Assembly: GCA_015689775.1 (NCBI GenBank)
Contig: WVSR01000001.1
Location: forward strand, 807,501-871,500
Source of the DNA: Rhodobacterales bacterium LSUCC0387
Lineage (GTDB): Bacteria; Pseudomonadota; Alphaproteobacteria; Rhodobacterales; Rhodobacteraceae
DNA length: 64,000 bases
Direction: 5' to 3'
Notes under the pieces: generated by a model
Told to the model about the DNA's origin: nothing
What the model saw: the letters and a program-made list of their open reading frames with translations, nothing else
Databases searched by the model: none
Made by a program: the position numbers and the translations under genes
Shown: piece after piece, positions 35,909 through 46,081 of the stretch
Numbering within the stretch: the stretch's first letter is position 1
How the letters are laid out: every line of letters starts with the position of its first letter

Positions 35909-37867
35909 TTAGCTGTGCAGATCAGGCGCAATTGCTTCGGCCGCCAAGGCATCGACCACGGCATCTGCGGGCTGAACGGATGTTTGGTTTTCACCCAAGC
36001 GGCGCAAGGTCACGCTGCGATCTTCCATCTCTTTGCGTCCAACGGCCAAAATCACAGGCACCTTTCCTGTAGAATGCTCGCGGATTTTATAATTGATCTT
36101 TTCGTTGCGCTTATCGGCCTCGGCGCGCACGCCCCGTCTTTTGAGCAGCGCGACAATCTCATCCACAAAACCATCAGCCTCGGAGACGATAGAGGCAACC
36201 ACAACTTGACGCGGCGCCAACCAGAAGGGCAGGCGGCCCGAGAAGTTCTCGATCAAGATGCCGATGAAACGCTCAAAGCTGCCCAAAATTGCGCGGTGCA
36301 GCATGACGGGGCGGTGTTTCGCGCCATCCTCACCGATATAGGTTGCGTCCAGACGTTCGGGCAGAACGAAATCCACCTGCAATGTGCCGCATTGCCAATC
36401 GCGTCCAATGGCATCGGTCAGCACGAATTCCAGTTTCGGACCGTAAAATGCCCCTTCGCCAGGATTCAGCTCATAGTCATATCCCGCCGCTTTGGTGGCG
36501 GATTTCAGCGCCGCTTCTGCCTTATCCCAAACCTCATCGCTGCCCGCGCGGGTGTTGGGGCGGTCAGAGAATTTCACGCGGAATTTCTCAAACCCAAGAT
36601 CTCTATAAACCGACGAAAGCAATTTGATGAATTGCTTTGTTTCATCCTCAATCTGCGCTTCGCGGCAGAAGATATGCGCGTCATCTTGGGTAAAGCCACG
36701 CACGCGCATGATGCCGTGCAAGGCACCTGATGGTTCGTATCGGTTACATGATCCAAATTCTGCCATCCGCAACGGCAGGTCGCGATAGGATTTCATGCCC
36801 TGATTGAAAATCTGCACGTGGCAGGGGCAATTCATCGGCTTCAAGGCGTTAATGGCCTTTTCGCGGGCATGGTCTTCGTCCACTTCCACGATGAACATAT
36901 TCTCTTGGTATTTTTCCCAGTGACCCGAGGCCTCCCAAAGGCGGCGGTCAACCACTTGCGGGGTGTTAACCTCCACATAGCCGCCATCTTGCTGACGGCG
37001 GCGCATGTAATCTTGCAGCGCCGTGTAGATGCGCCACCCATTAGGGTGCCAAAACACCTGACCTGGGGCTTCTTCCTGCATATGGAACAAGTTCATCTCG
37101 CGCCCTAACCGGCGGTGGTCGCGCTTTTCAGCTTCTTCCAAGAAAGTCAGATGGGCCTTGAGGTCATCGCGGTTTTTGAACGCGACACCATAGATGCGCT
37201 GCAACATTGGGCGGTTGCTGTCACCGCGCCAATATGCGCCTGCGAGTTTCATCAATTTAAACGCATCAGCGGGCAATTGCCCCGTGTGCTGCAAATGCGG
37301 GCCACGGCAGAGGTCTTGCCAATCTCCGTGCCAATACATCCGCACGGGTTGATCCTCTGGGATCATCCCAACCAGTTCGATCTTATAAGGTTCGTCTGCC
37401 GCTTCGTAATGGGCGATTGCGCGTGCGCGATCCCAGATTTCTGTGCGCACAGCATCGCGGGCGTTGATGATCTCTTTCATCTTCGCCTCAATCCGACCCA
37501 GATCATCTGGGGTGAAGGGCTCTTTGCGGTCGAAATCGTAATACCAGCCATTTTCAATGACGGGGCCGATTGTCACTTTTACATTTGGCCAGATCTCTTG
37601 AACGGCACGTGCCATCACATGGGCAAAGTCGTGACGGATCAGCTCCAAAGCTTCGGCGTCATTGTCCTTCATGGTCTTGATCGCGATGCTGGCATCGGTA
37701 TCAATTGGCCAAGCCAAGTCGTAATGCGCTCCGTTCACCGTGGCGCTGATCGCCTTTTTGGCAAGCGAGCTTGCGATGCTTTCGGCCACCTCGGCAGCTG
37801 TGACGCCAGCCTCGTAGCTGCGGGAATTGCCATCGGGAAATGTTAGGGAAATCTGTGGCATCGCCAT
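35909..37867 (-). CDS. thrS: Threonyl-tRNA synthetase
   Basis: Charges tRNA-Thr. The 652 residues have an N-terminal TGS domain ([27 protein letters not shown]), the editing domain (with the H-rich DEPYKIELV region), the class II catalytic core with [13 protein letters not shown] (zinc cysteine), [24 protein letters not shown], and the anticodon-binding C-terminus. Zinc ligands are in the CPCHV, DDAHIF and MLHRAILGS segments. Complete, with the usual start [13 protein letters not shown]. Confidence 0.97.
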   Translation of the reverse strand: MAMPQISLTFPDGNSRSYEAGVTAAEVAESIASSLAKKAISATVNGAHYDLAWPIDTDASIAIKTMKDNDAEALELIRHDFAHVMARAVQEIWPNVKVTIGPVIENGWYYDFDRKEPFTPDDLGRIEAKMKEIINARDAVRTEIWDRARAIAHYEAADEPYKIELVGMIPEDQPVRMYWHGDWQDLCRGPHLQHTGQLPADAFKLMKLAGAYWRGDSNRPMLQRIYGVAFKNRDDLKAHLTFLEEAEKRDHRRLGREMNLFHMQEEAPGQVFWHPNGWRIYTALQDYMRRRQQDGGYVEVNTPQVVDRRLWEASGHWEKYQENMFIVEVDEDHAREKAINALKPMNCPCHVQIFNQGMKSYRDLPLRMAEFGSCNRYEPSGALHGIMRVRGFTQDDAHIFCREAQIEDETKQFIKLLSSVYRDLGFEKFRVKFSDRPNTRAGSDEVWDKAEAALKSATKAAGYDYELNPGEGAFYGPKLEFVLTDAIGRDWQCGTLQVDFVLPERLDATYIGEDGAKHRPVMLHRAILGSFERFIGILIENFSGRLPFWLAPRQVVVASIVSEADGFVDEIVALLKRRGVRAEADKRNEKINYKIREHSTGKVPVILAVGRKEMEDRSVTLRRLGENQTSVQPADAVVDALAAEAIAPDLHS

Positions 37868-37983
37868 AGCTTCTCGTCAGTTTGGCGCCTACGAAACGCC
37901 CGGTTGCGGGTTAAGTGTTGCTTGGTCTTTTGGCGCGGCTTTGATGTGGTGTCAACTCTTGCGCGGGGGGGCAGGTTTTTGGC

Positions 37984-38766
37984 ATGGAGGGGCATATGCC
38001 CGCACATGAAAGAAACACTATGCCCGACTATCTGATCACCACGAAATCTCGCCGCATCGCCTATCATATGACCGAAGGCACTCATCCGATGGTGGTGTTT
38101 TTGGGCGGCTTACGCTCAGACATGGCGGGAACCAAGGCCGTATTCCTAGAGGATTATGCCAAATCCCGTGGCCGTGCTTTTCTACGGTTTGATTATTCTG
38201 GCCATGGCGAAAGCAGCGGCGGGTTCACCGAGGGTTGTATTGGCGATTGGGCCCAAGATGCAGCCGAGGTTTTAGATCGCCTTGCCCCGAAGCGGGTGGT
38301 TTTGGTGGGGTCTTCCATGGGGGGATGGATTTCGCTGTTGATGGCGCGCCGAAACCCCGGACGGATTGCAGGGCTGATTGGAATTGCCGCTGCCCCTGAT
38401 TTTACCGAAGATGGGTTTTGGGCCAGTTTTACCGAAAATCAACGCGCTGAAGTCATGGGGCAGGGACAGACCGCGCTGCCCTCAGACTATGGCGCGCCGA
38501 TGATAGTCACCAAGCGCATGATCGAGGATGGACGCAAGAACTTGGTCCTGCGCAGCCCTTTGGCCATTGAGGCCCCCGTGCGCCTTTTACAAGGCACAGA
38601 GGATGAGGCGGTGGATCAAGCGTTGGCTTTGCGCCTCTTGGCGCATTTGGACTGCGAAGATTTACATTTGGAATTGGTCAAAGGTGAGGATCACCGCTTT
38701 TCCAGCCTGCATTGTCTCGATCTTTTGGCGCGCAGGCTGGATGAAATGCTGGAAAGCGCGGTTTAA
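37984..38766 (+). CDS. Alpha/beta hydrolase (ABHD10-like)
   Basis: A 260-residue serine hydrolase with nucleophile elbow LVGSSMGGWISL (serine near 110), HGESSGGFTEG after strand 4, and probable acid and histidine in LLQGTEDEAVDQ and VKGEDHRFSS. The sequence resembles ABHD10-type thioesterases. The start at 37984 may be long; in-frame ATGs at 37996 and 38020 are alternatives, the last giving MPDYLITTKSRRIAYHM. Stops four bases into the convergent phaZ. Substrate unknown. Confidence 0.85.
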   Translation: MEGHMPAHERNTMPDYLITTKSRRIAYHMTEGTHPMVVFLGGLRSDMAGTKAVFLEDYAKSRGRAFLRFDYSGHGESSGGFTEGCIGDWAQDAAEVLDRLAPKRVVLVGSSMGGWISLLMARRNPGRIAGLIGIAAAPDFTEDGFWASFTENQRAEVMGQGQTALPSDYGAPMIVTKRMIEDGRKNLVLRSPLAIEAPVRLLQGTEDEAVDQALALRLLAHLDCEDLHLELVKGEDHRFSSLHCLDLLARRLDEMLESAV

Positions 38767-40019
38767 CTGATGGCTTTAATCTTCGCGGACTTATTGTTTG
38801 CGTCAATGAAATTCAGAACAAGCGGGCGGATATTGTTGCGCCAGCTTTTGCCTGCAAAAATCCCGTAATGGCCTGCATCAGGCTCGAGGTGGCTCGCCTT
38901 TTTGCTGTCTGGAAGGCCCGTGCAAAGATCTAGTGCAGCAACACATTGGCCTGGGGCGGAAATATCATCCTTGCCACCCTCAACGGTTTTCACCGCAACC
39001 GAAGTGATTTTGCCGATATCGACAGGCTTACCCGCAACGGTGAAGGTGTTCTTCGCAATTTCGCGCTTTTTGAAGATACGATCCACGGTTGAGAGGTAGA
39101 ACTCCGCAGGCATATCCATCACTGCAAGATATTCATCGTAGAAGCGGTTGTGCTTGTCATTGTCAGATGCCTCGCCCTTGGCCACACGAAGGATCTGCTC
39201 GGTGAAGGCGCGGCTGTGTTTTTCCGCGTTCATCGCCATAAACGAGCCAAGCTGTTGCAGGCCCGGATAGACCATGCGGCCCGCGCCTGCGTATTTGAAC
39301 CCCACTCTCTGCAACATATACTGTTCCAACTGACCCATGGTGACGCGATTGCCAAAATCGGTGACATCCGTTGGGGCGGCTTCTGGGTCGATTGGCCCCC
39401 CGATCAGGGTCAATGAGCGGGGCTGTGCCTTCGGGTCTTCCTCGGCCAGATAAGCGGTCGCGGCTAAGGTCAGCGGGGCGGGTTGGCAGACCGCGATGAC
39501 ATGGGTGTCTGGCCCTACGTGACGCATGAAATCCACCAGATAGAGGGTGTAATCCTCGACATCAAACTTGCCCGCGCTGACAGGAATGTCGCGGGCATTA
39601 CGCCAATCGGTGACATAGACATCGCAATCCGGCAACAAGCTAATAACAGTCGAACGTAGAAGCGTCGCATAATGGCCGGACATAGGGGCGACTAACAAGA
39701 CTTTGCGCATCATTGCGTTCCGTTCCGCTACGGCAAAGTGCAACAAATCGCCAAAAGCCTTTGAAAGAACCACATTTGGGCTAACAGCGTGATCACGGCC
39801 ATCGCTGAGCGTAATTGAACGAATTCCCCAATCGGGTTTTACGGCCATGCGCGCAAAGCTGCGCTCCATGACCTCGCCCCAAGCGGCGGTCATTTGGATG
39901 GCGGGATTTGCCACAAGCCCAAATTGTGGATAGGAGCACATCGCCCGCGCCGTTGATCCAAGCCATTGATTGGTCACGCGCATGGTTTCCATAAGATCAT
40001 AGGTGAGAAGCTGTCGCAT
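38763..40019 (-). CDS. phaZ: Intracellular poly(3-hydroxyalkanoate) depolymerase
   Basis: Breaks stored PHA into hydroxy acids inside the cell. From the ATG at 40017-40019, preceded by GGAGAT nine bases upstream, the protein is 418 residues and begins MRQLLTYDLMETMRV; a longer frame from 40052 lacks a binding site. The nucleophile is the cysteine in HVIAVCQPAPLTLAA near residue 159, as expected for the intracellular PhaZ1 type rather than a secreted serine depolymerase. The C-terminal stretch HLEPDAGHYGIFAGKSWRNNIRPLVL supplies the histidine. Divergent from phaC. Confidence 0.94.
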   Translation of the reverse strand: MRQLLTYDLMETMRVTNQWLGSTARAMCSYPQFGLVANPAIQMTAAWGEVMERSFARMAVKPDWGIRSITLSDGRDHAVSPNVVLSKAFGDLLHFAVAERNAMMRKVLLVAPMSGHYATLLRSTVISLLPDCDVYVTDWRNARDIPVSAGKFDVEDYTLYLVDFMRHVGPDTHVIAVCQPAPLTLAATAYLAEEDPKAQPRSLTLIGGPIDPEAAPTDVTDFGNRVTMGQLEQYMLQRVGFKYAGAGRMVYPGLQQLGSFMAMNAEKHSRAFTEQILRVAKGEASDNDKHNRFYDEYLAVMDMPAEFYLSTVDRIFKKREIAKNTFTVAGKPVDIGKITSVAVKTVEGGKDDISAPGQCVAALDLCTGLPDSKKASHLEPDAGHYGIFAGKSWRNNIRPLVLNFIDANNKSAKIKAIS

Positions 40020-40109
40020 CGGATCCGTATCTCCAAAATCTTGGTCGGGCACTTCTAGTGTGTCCTGCGAAAAATCAGCTTCACCCCCTCACCTTGGTAA
40101 AGCCTCTCT

Positions 40110-40121
40110 ATGCAAATGCAG
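40110..40121. promoter_or_regulatory. Candidate PhaR site in the phaZ/phaC divergent region
   Basis: ATGC-AAAT-GCAG differs by one base from the CTGC-N4-GCAG form of the PhaR recognition sequence described, from memory, for Paracoccus denitrificans. It lies 67 bases upstream of the phaC start and 90 upstream of phaZ. Confidence 0.4.
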
Positions 40122-40176
40122 CATTTTTCGGATAAAGGCAAGCAAACTGACTGTACGTCGTGAGGAGACAAGGGCC

Positions 40177-41949
40177 GTGGGTGATCATTTAGAAAAGCTG
40201 AACACTAATCTCAAACGAGTGGAAGAATTAAGCCAACGTTTGGTTAAGGCTTTAGCAAATAAAGGTCAAAACGACCCTGGCCTTGATGGGCCAGGCCCCG
40301 ATCTCTATCTGAAAGCCAGCATGGCGTACTGGTCGGAACTGGTGAATAACCCCGTAAAATTAATGGAGCGGCAGGTTAAATTTTGGGCTGAATCCGTCAC
40401 CCATTACGCGGAAGCCCAACAGAACCTCGCGCAAGGCAAGCTAGAGCCGCCCGAGGATAACACCCCAGATGATCGCCGTTTTTCCAATCCGCTGTGGAAA
40501 ACGCACCCCTATTTTAACTACGTCAAACAGCAATATATGATCTCGGCCAATGCCATAGAGGCCTCTTTGAAGGATCTTGAGGGGCTAGAGCATAAAGATC
40601 GGCAGAGAATCGAATTCTTTGCAAAACAGATGGTTGATCTTTTTGCGCCAACAAATTTTCTGGCCACAAACCCCGACGCATTAGAGCGTGCCGTGGAAAC
40701 TGAGGGCGAAAGTCTTGTGAAGGGCTTAGAGAACCTCGTGCGCGATATTGAGGCCCATAAGGGCGAGATATTCCCAACCTTGGCCGATGGCTCGGCCTTT
40801 GAATTGGGCAAGAATATCGCAACCGCAAAAGGCGCTGTGATCTATCGCAACGAAATGATGGAGTTGCTGCAATTCGCGCCGACCACAGAGACAGTCTACA
40901 AAAAACCCGTGATCATCTTCCCGCCGTGGATCAACAAATATTACGTAATGGATTTGCGCCCCGAAAATAGCTTGATCCGATGGATTGTGGATCAAGGCTA
41001 TACCTTATTCGTAGTATCGTGGAAGAACCCTGATAAATCCTATTCAGATAAAGGCCTCGAAGATTACATCGAGAAAGGCTATCTCAAGGCTATTGACGTG
41101 GCCAAAGAGGTCACGGGGAGTAAGGCGGTCAATGCAGTGGGCTATTGTATTGCAGGCACCACCCTGAGCCTTACGCTATCGCTGCTGAAGAAACGCCGCC
41201 AAAAGCCGATTTCATCTGCCACTTTCTTCACCACGCTGACGGATTTTTCCGATCAGGGTGAATTTACGGTGTTCTTACAAAATGACTTTGTAGACGCCAT
41301 TGAACGACAAGTTGCCGAAGATGGTGTGCTTGATAACAAATATATGGCCAAGACCTTTAGCTTCTTGCGCGCCAAGGATTTGATTTACGGCCCAGCGGTA
41401 CGCAGCTATATGATGGGCGAGGCCCCGCCAGCCTTTGACCTGCTCTACTGGAACAGTGACGGGACGCATTTGCCAGGTAAGATGACCGTGCAATATTTGC
41501 GTGGCCTTTGCCAAAGCAATGATTTTGCCGAGCGCACTTTTGAATTGATGGGAAAGAGGCTCACGGTCGGTGATGTCGACCTGCCGCTTTGCGCCATTGC
41601 GTGCGAGGCAGATCATATTGCCGCGTGGAAGGACAGCTATCGTGGTGTGCAAAAAATGGGGTCAAAGGACAAAACCTTTATCCTGTCCCAGTCGGGCCAT
41701 ATCGCAGGGATCATTAATCCGCCTAACAAAAAGAAATACGGTCACTATACGAATGACGATCTTAGCCTTTCCGTGAAAGATTGGCGCGAGCAGGCTGAAT
41801 TCCAAGAAGGATCATGGTGGCCACGGTGGGAAGCATGGTTGCGCATCCATTCGGGCAAGCGTGTTGCCGCGCGCAGCTTGGGTGAGTCGGGATTTAAAAT
41901 ATTGGCGCAAGCCCCCGGCACCTACGCCAAGGAAACGCCAGAACTCTGA
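40177..41949 (+). CDS. phaC: Class I poly(3-hydroxyalkanoate) synthase
   Basis: Polymerises 3-hydroxyacyl-CoA into PHA granules. The start is GTG at 40177, nine bases after GGAG (40164-40167), with MGDHLEKLNTNLKRVEELSQ; an upstream frame through 40003 overlaps phaZ. The 590 residues have the class I N-terminal domain and the alpha/beta-hydrolase core, with the lipase-like box GYCIAG and catalytic C324; the aspartate is in ACEADHIAAW and the histidine in SQSGHIAGIINPP. Upstream is a possible PhaR site. Divergent from phaZ and followed by phaP. Confidence 0.96.
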   Translation: MGDHLEKLNTNLKRVEELSQRLVKALANKGQNDPGLDGPGPDLYLKASMAYWSELVNNPVKLMERQVKFWAESVTHYAEAQQNLAQGKLEPPEDNTPDDRRFSNPLWKTHPYFNYVKQQYMISANAIEASLKDLEGLEHKDRQRIEFFAKQMVDLFAPTNFLATNPDALERAVETEGESLVKGLENLVRDIEAHKGEIFPTLADGSAFELGKNIATAKGAVIYRNEMMELLQFAPTTETVYKKPVIIFPPWINKYYVMDLRPENSLIRWIVDQGYTLFVVSWKNPDKSYSDKGLEDYIEKGYLKAIDVAKEVTGSKAVNAVGYCIAGTTLSLTLSLLKKRRQKPISSATFFTTLTDFSDQGEFTVFLQNDFVDAIERQVAEDGVLDNKYMAKTFSFLRAKDLIYGPAVRSYMMGEAPPAFDLLYWNSDGTHLPGKMTVQYLRGLCQSNDFAERTFELMGKRLTVGDVDLPLCAIACEADHIAAWKDSYRGVQKMGSKDKTFILSQSGHIAGIINPPNKKKYGHYTNDDLSLSVKDWREQAEFQEGSWWPRWEAWLRIHSGKRVAARSLGESGFKILAQAPGTYAKETPEL

Positions 41950-41975
41950 TAATCCATAAAATTTTTTGGCTTTTG

Positions 41976-41986
41976 CTGCGGTGCAG
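41976..41986 (+). promoter_or_regulatory. PhaR operator 1 before phaP
   Basis: CTGC-GGT-GCAG exactly matches the CTGC-N3-GCAG PhaR consensus known, from memory, from Paracoccus. It is 96 bases before the phaP start and 27 bases from a second copy. Confidence 0.7.
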
Positions 41987-42002
41987 AAAAATGCTTGACT
42001 TG

Positions 42003-42013
42003 CTGCAGTGCAG
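42003..42013 (+). promoter_or_regulatory. PhaR operator 2 before phaP
   Basis: CTGC-AGT-GCAG, a second exact copy of the consensus. A TTGACT at 41995-42000 and a weaker CATAGA at 42019-42024 could be the -35 and -10 hexamers 18 bases apart, placing this operator inside the phaP promoter, as needed for repression. Confidence 0.7.
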
Positions 42014-42081
42014 CATGGCATAGATTGCGCATGCAGTACTTGTAGCCCGCGAGGCACGCGATATTTTTTGGAGTAGAGACC

Positions 42082-42537
42082 ATGGCAAAATCCGCCGCAA
42101 ACGAATTCACACAAGTTCTTCAAGAAATGATGAAGGCTTATCCAATGGACATGTCGGCGATGACCGATGCGTTCAAAAACACTGCCGCGATGGGCGAGCA
42201 GTTCTCGAAAGTTGCTCTCGAAGCAGCTGAGAAATCCGCTGAGATCCAAGTAGGTTGGACAAAAGACACCATCGCGAAGCTCGGTGTTGTTGTCAAAGCA
42301 AAAGAAGAGCCTGCTGATTACAGTAAAGCCCTGACTGATTTTGCTTCTGCACAAGCAGAAATTGCAGCGGAAAACATGGCTGCTTTCGCTGAGGTTGCAA
42401 AAAAAGTTCAGATGGACACTGTTGAGTTGATGATGGCTGCAGGTAAGTCTGCAACTGAAGAGGCTTCTGCAGCTGTTAAAAAAGCAACTGCTGAAGTAAC
42501 TGCAGCAGCAAAGAAAGCAGCCACTGCAGCTGCATAA
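42082..42537 (+). CDS. phaP: Phasin (PHA granule-surface protein)
   Basis: A 151-residue alanine-rich amphipathic helical protein that coats PHA granules. The body shows the phasin pattern (residues 30-110, long helix) and the tail is a low-complexity K/A stretch (AVKKATAEVTAAAKKAATAAA). Preceded by two exact PhaR-like operators and a canonical strong spacing; a rho-independent terminator follows, so it is a single-gene unit. PhaR is thought to leave these sites when PHA is present, releasing phaP. Confidence 0.94.
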   Translation: MAKSAANEFTQVLQEMMKAYPMDMSAMTDAFKNTAAMGEQFSKVALEAAEKSAEIQVGWTKDTIAKLGVVVKAKEEPADYSKALTDFASAQAEIAAENMAAFAEVAKKVQMDTVELMMAAGKSATEEASAAVKKATAEVTAAAKKAATAAA

Positions 42538-42591
42538 GCCACTGATTTCTGTGCCGCGTTGGTATCCTCCCTTCCAACGCGCTCCCAAGAA

Positions 42592-42618
42592 GGGCAGGCT
42601 TCAACGCCTGCCCTTTTT
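42592..42618 (+). terminator. Rho-independent terminator after phaP
   Basis: GGGCAGGC (42592-42599), loop of six, GCCTGCCC (42606-42613), then TTTTT. Perfect eight-base GC-rich stem; a textbook terminator for the highly expressed phasin gene. Confidence 0.9.
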
Positions 42619-42630
42619 GCATCTGCAAAA
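42615..42630. promoter_or_regulatory. Palindrome upstream of phaR, possible autoregulatory site
   Basis: TTTTGC-ATCT-GCAAAA is a perfect palindrome 78 bases before the phaR start and partly overlaps the end of the phaP terminator. It shares the TGC...GCA core with the phaP operators but with T/A in place of the outer C/G. Confidence 0.45.
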
Positions 42631-42707
42631 CAATTATTGTTTTTTTTCTGCGACTGCTTAGGCTGATCCTTAGGGTGCACGCGTGACAGTAAGTCAGGGA
42701 GGATGAA

Positions 42708-43268
42708 ATGGCACAGGCACAAGGGCCTTTATTGATCAAACGCTATGCCAGCCGTAGGCTGTACAATACTGAGACCTCCGATTATGTGACGCTTGATGAT
42801 ATTGCGGGGTTCATCCGCGCAGGGCGAGAGGTGAAGATTGTTGACCTGAAATCAGGGGATGATCTGACCCGCCAATTTCTATTGCAGATTATCGCAGAAC
42901 ATGAATCACGCGGTGAAAGCGTTTTGCCAATCGCTGTACTGAATGATTTGGTGCGCAGTTATACAAGCCACGCACAAAGCGTGGTTCCCGATTTTCTCGC
43001 GATGTCCTTTGATATGCTCAAACAGGGCCAATCCGCGGTGATGGAAAACATGAGCGCGATTAACCCAATGGTCTCAATGCCTGGCTTCGAGGCCATGCGC
43101 GCGCAGCAAGAAGCCTTCATGAAGGCCATGGCAGGTGGTTTGGGCAAAGGGTGGTCAGGCCCTAGCGCAGAGGATGAAGACGCGCCCACACTTGCGCGCG
43201 ACGAGGACGAACTGAGCCAAATTAAACGCCAGCTTGCGGAATTGCAAAATAAGCTTTCCAAGCTCTGA
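42708..43268 (+). CDS. phaR: PHA synthesis repressor PhaR
   Basis: Regulator that binds both DNA and PHA granules and controls phaP and its own gene. The 186 residues open with the family signature LLIKRYASRRLYNTETSDYVTLDDIAGFIRAGREVKIVD (residues 8-46), the DNA-binding part, followed by a PHA-binding hydrophobic middle (VVPDFLAMSFDMLKQGQS) and a coiled end (ELSQIKRQLAELQNKLSKL). GGAGGA lies just before the start. It lies after the phaP terminator, so has its own promoter in 42619-42700. Convergent with purD. Confidence 0.95.
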   Translation: MAQAQGPLLIKRYASRRLYNTETSDYVTLDDIAGFIRAGREVKIVDLKSGDDLTRQFLLQIIAEHESRGESVLPIAVLNDLVRSYTSHAQSVVPDFLAMSFDMLKQGQSAVMENMSAINPMVSMPGFEAMRAQQEAFMKAMAGGLGKGWSGPSAEDEDAPTLARDEDELSQIKRQLAELQNKLSKL

Positions 43269-43289
43269 CGGCATCGGGGGTGAGCGGTG

Positions 43290-44552
43290 CTACAGCGCCC
43301 TCCATCCAATATCTGAGCGGCAAAACCCGTCAGGCCAATCAATTTTATTGACCATGTCATAGGCGCGGCTGCGGGCCTCGGCTAAGGTTTCGCCACGGGC
43401 GGTGACGTTCAAAACACGCCCCCCTGCGGCTGTGATTGCGCCATTCACTTCTTTGGTACCTGCGTGAAATACCATGTGGTTGCTGTCTTGTGCCAACGCC
43501 TCAAGCCCGTTGATCACGCTGCCTTTGTCATACGATCCGGGATAGCCGTTTGCCGCCATTACAACGCTCAGCGCATGATCCTCGGCCCAGTTGACCGACA
43601 TTTGGTCAAGCCTCTGTTCCGCGCAAGCCAGCATCAGATCTAGGGCCTGTGCGCCGAGGCGCATCATCAACACCTGACATTCAGGGTCACCAAAGCGCAC
43701 GTTATATTCGACCAAGCGTGCCTGGCCGCCTTTGATCATCAGCCCTGCATAAAGCACGCCGCGATAGGGCGTGCCGCGCTTGGCCATTTCGTCAATCGTG
43801 GGCTGCACAATCTCGCGCAAAGCGCGCGCGGCAATCTCATCGCTTAAGACGGGGGCAGGGCTATAGGCACCCATGCCGCCCGTATTGAGCCCCGCATCAT
43901 TGTCAAATGCGCGTTTGTGATCTTGAGCCGTGCCAATAGGCAGGATGGATGCGCCATCGGAGAGAATGAAGAAACTGGCTTCTTCTCCCTCCATGAACTC
44001 TTCGATCACCACCTCGGCACCCGCATCGCCAAATTCGCCGCCGAACATATCGTCAATCGCGTCTAGCGCCTCGGTCAGGGTCATTGCCACGATTACGCCC
44101 TTACCCGCCGCCAAACCATCGGCCTTGACAACGATGGGCGCGCCTTGCGCTGTGACATAGGCCCGCGCAGATGCCACATCGGTGAACCGCGCGTAAGCGG
44201 CAGTCGGTGCCTTGGCCGCATCGCAGATTTCCTTGGTAAAGGCCTTAGACGCTTCAAGCCGCGCCGCGTCTCGGCTTGGGCCAAAAGCCAAGATGCCCGA
44301 TTTCGACAAGGCATCCACTACGCCCTCGGCCAATGGGGCTTCGGGACCAACTATCACAAAATCAATCGCGTTATTGGCAGCGAAATCCACAACCGCCTGG
44401 GGGTTGAGAATATCGATATCTGCACAGGTGGCGATTTGCGAGATCCCCGCATTGCCAGGTGCAACGATCAACGTATCGCATTTGGGGTTTTGCAGCACCG
44501 CCCAAGCCAAAGCGTGTTCACGGCCACCACTGCCCAAAATCAAGATATTCAT
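43290..44552 (-). CDS. purD: Phosphoribosylamine--glycine ligase
   Basis: Second step of purine synthesis: joins glycine to phosphoribosylamine with ATP. The 420 residues show the biotin-carboxylase-like fold, [18 protein letters not shown] at the N-terminus, ATP-grasp elements [15 protein letters not shown] near 137-151 and the metal/ATP segment [26 protein letters not shown] near the end is conserved. Divergent from xseA over 86 bases. Confidence 0.97.
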   Translation of the reverse strand: MNILILGSGGREHALAWAVLQNPKCDTLIVAPGNAGISQIATCADIDILNPQAVVDFAANNAIDFVIVGPEAPLAEGVVDALSKSGILAFGPSRDAARLEASKAFTKEICDAAKAPTAAYARFTDVASARAYVTAQGAPIVVKADGLAAGKGVIVAMTLTEALDAIDDMFGGEFGDAGAEVVIEEFMEGEEASFFILSDGASILPIGTAQDHKRAFDNDAGLNTGGMGAYSPAPVLSDEIAARALREIVQPTIDEMAKRGTPYRGVLYAGLMIKGGQARLVEYNVRFGDPECQVLMMRLGAQALDLMLACAEQRLDQMSVNWAEDHALSVVMAANGYPGSYDKGSVINGLEALAQDSNHMVFHAGTKEVNGAITAAGGRVLNVTARGETLAEARSRAYDMVNKIDWPDGFCRSDIGWRAL

Positions 44553-44638
44553 CGCATCCGCTCCACTTGGCCTTTTCGTTGCCGCGTTCTAAGCTGCGAG
44601 GGAAATCAACGCAAGCCAACCCAAGGGATGAGGAGCAG

Positions 44639-45997
44639 ATGTCGGATTTGGTGGAAGAAGTCGAGGGTGAAAACGTACCAGAGTTCTCCGTCACCGAGCT
44701 TTCTGGCGCGGTCAAGCGAATGATTGAGGGGGAGTTCTTTCACATCCGCGTGCGCGGTGAATTGGGCCGTATTTCGCGCCCTGCCTCTGGTCACATCTAT
44801 TTGACCTTGAAAGATGATCGCTCAAATTTGGATGCTGTGATCTGGAAGGGCACAGCCGCGCGTCTAACCCACAGACCCGAAGAGGGGATGGAGGTTGTCG
44901 CCACGGGGCGCATGACAATCTTTGCGGGCCAATCGAAATACCAATTGGTAATCGAGGATATGCGCCCTGCGGGGGCAGGCGCCTTGATGGCGATGTTGGA
45001 ACAGCGCCGTATGAAATTGGCTGCTGAGGGTTTATTTGATGCCGCGCGCAAGCAAGAGCTGCCCTTTTTGCCTGAGGTGATCGGTGTGGTCACCTCGCCC
45101 TCTGGCGCGGTGATCCGCGATATTCTGCACCGCCTGCGGGATCGTTTCCCACGGCAGGTCTTGATCTGGCCTGTCGCGGTTCAGGGAGAAAAATGCGCGT
45201 CAGAAGTGGCCGCAGGCATTCGGGGGTTTAACGCTCTCACCGCAGGGGGGGGCATCCCCCGTCCTGATTTGATCATCGTGGCGCGGGGCGGGGGCAGCCT
45301 TGAAGACCTGTGGGGTTTTAACGAGGAAATCGTGGTGCGCGCCGCCGCCGAAAGTATGATCCCCCTGATCTCCGCCGTGGGGCATGAAACCGATACCACC
45401 TTGATCGATTTCGCGGCCGATTATCGCGCTCCCACGCCGACCGCTGCAGCCGAGCGTGCGGTGCCTGTGCGGATGGATATCCTCACTTGGGTTCAAGATT
45501 GCGGCGCGCGCCTCTCGCGGGGGGCACAGGCGGGTGTCACCCAGCGCCGCGTGAGGCTGGGGGATCTCGCGCGCGCCTTACCGCGCCCGGCTTCACTGCT
45601 TGAGACAGCGCAGCAGCGCCTTGATCGCGTGGCAGACAGGCTTGAGCCTGCATTGGTGCAATCCGTGCAAACCCGCAGCCATCGCGTGCAAACTGTGGGC
45701 GCGCGACTGGTGCCTGCCTTGGATCGTGCTTTGGCGCAAAAACGCCTGCCCTATGCGCGCGCCGGCGCCAATTTGCGCCCCTCGGTTCTGAGCCGCGCGA
45801 TTGCGGATGCACAGCAAAAACTGAATGCCCTTGAACGGATGCGCCAAAGCCTTGGCTACATGGCTACGCTCAAGCGTGGCTATGCGGTTTTGCGCAGTGA
45901 GACAGGGTTGATCACCACAACCGCGGCTCTGCGCACTGCGTCCGAGGTTGAGGTTGAACTGGCTGATGGCAAGGCGCAGGTTAAGCCGTTCCTCTAA
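44639..45997 (+). CDS. xseA: Exodeoxyribonuclease VII large subunit
   Basis: Nuclease subunit degrading single-stranded DNA. Start at 44639 behind AGGAG (44631-44635); an upstream frame overlaps purD. The 452 residues begin with a divergent OB fold ([27 protein letters not shown]), then the central nuclease domain ([68 protein letters not shown]) and a long coiled C-terminus. The small subunit xseB is not in this window. Complete, normal length. Confidence 0.96.
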   Translation: MSDLVEEVEGENVPEFSVTELSGAVKRMIEGEFFHIRVRGELGRISRPASGHIYLTLKDDRSNLDAVIWKGTAARLTHRPEEGMEVVATGRMTIFAGQSKYQLVIEDMRPAGAGALMAMLEQRRMKLAAEGLFDAARKQELPFLPEVIGVVTSPSGAVIRDILHRLRDRFPRQVLIWPVAVQGEKCASEVAAGIRGFNALTAGGGIPRPDLIIVARGGGSLEDLWGFNEEIVVRAAAESMIPLISAVGHETDTTLIDFAADYRAPTPTAAAERAVPVRMDILTWVQDCGARLSRGAQAGVTQRRVRLGDLARALPRPASLLETAQQRLDRVADRLEPALVQSVQTRSHRVQTVGARLVPALDRALAQKRLPYARAGANLRPSVLSRAIADAQQKLNALERMRQSLGYMATLKRGYAVLRSETGLITTTAALRTASEVEVELADGKAQVKPFL

Positions 45998-46081
45998 AGG
46001 TGCGGTGGGAATCCGCTTGCTGCCTTGTCTAGGCGGGCTATAGTTTTGAACGATAGCTTATGCACAAGAAAGGGGCCTCTT

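Noticed and set aside
40003-40176. Upstream extension of PhaC
   Set aside because: It overlaps phaZ antisense and lacks family match; the GTG at 40177 has a proper binding site.
42541-42707. A small RNA gene between phaP and phaR
   Set aside because: The only strong structure is the phaP terminator; no separate promoter could be placed for a small RNA.
44459-44638. Upstream extension of XseA
   Set aside because: Overlaps the start of purD antisense; AGGAG supports the ATG at 44639.
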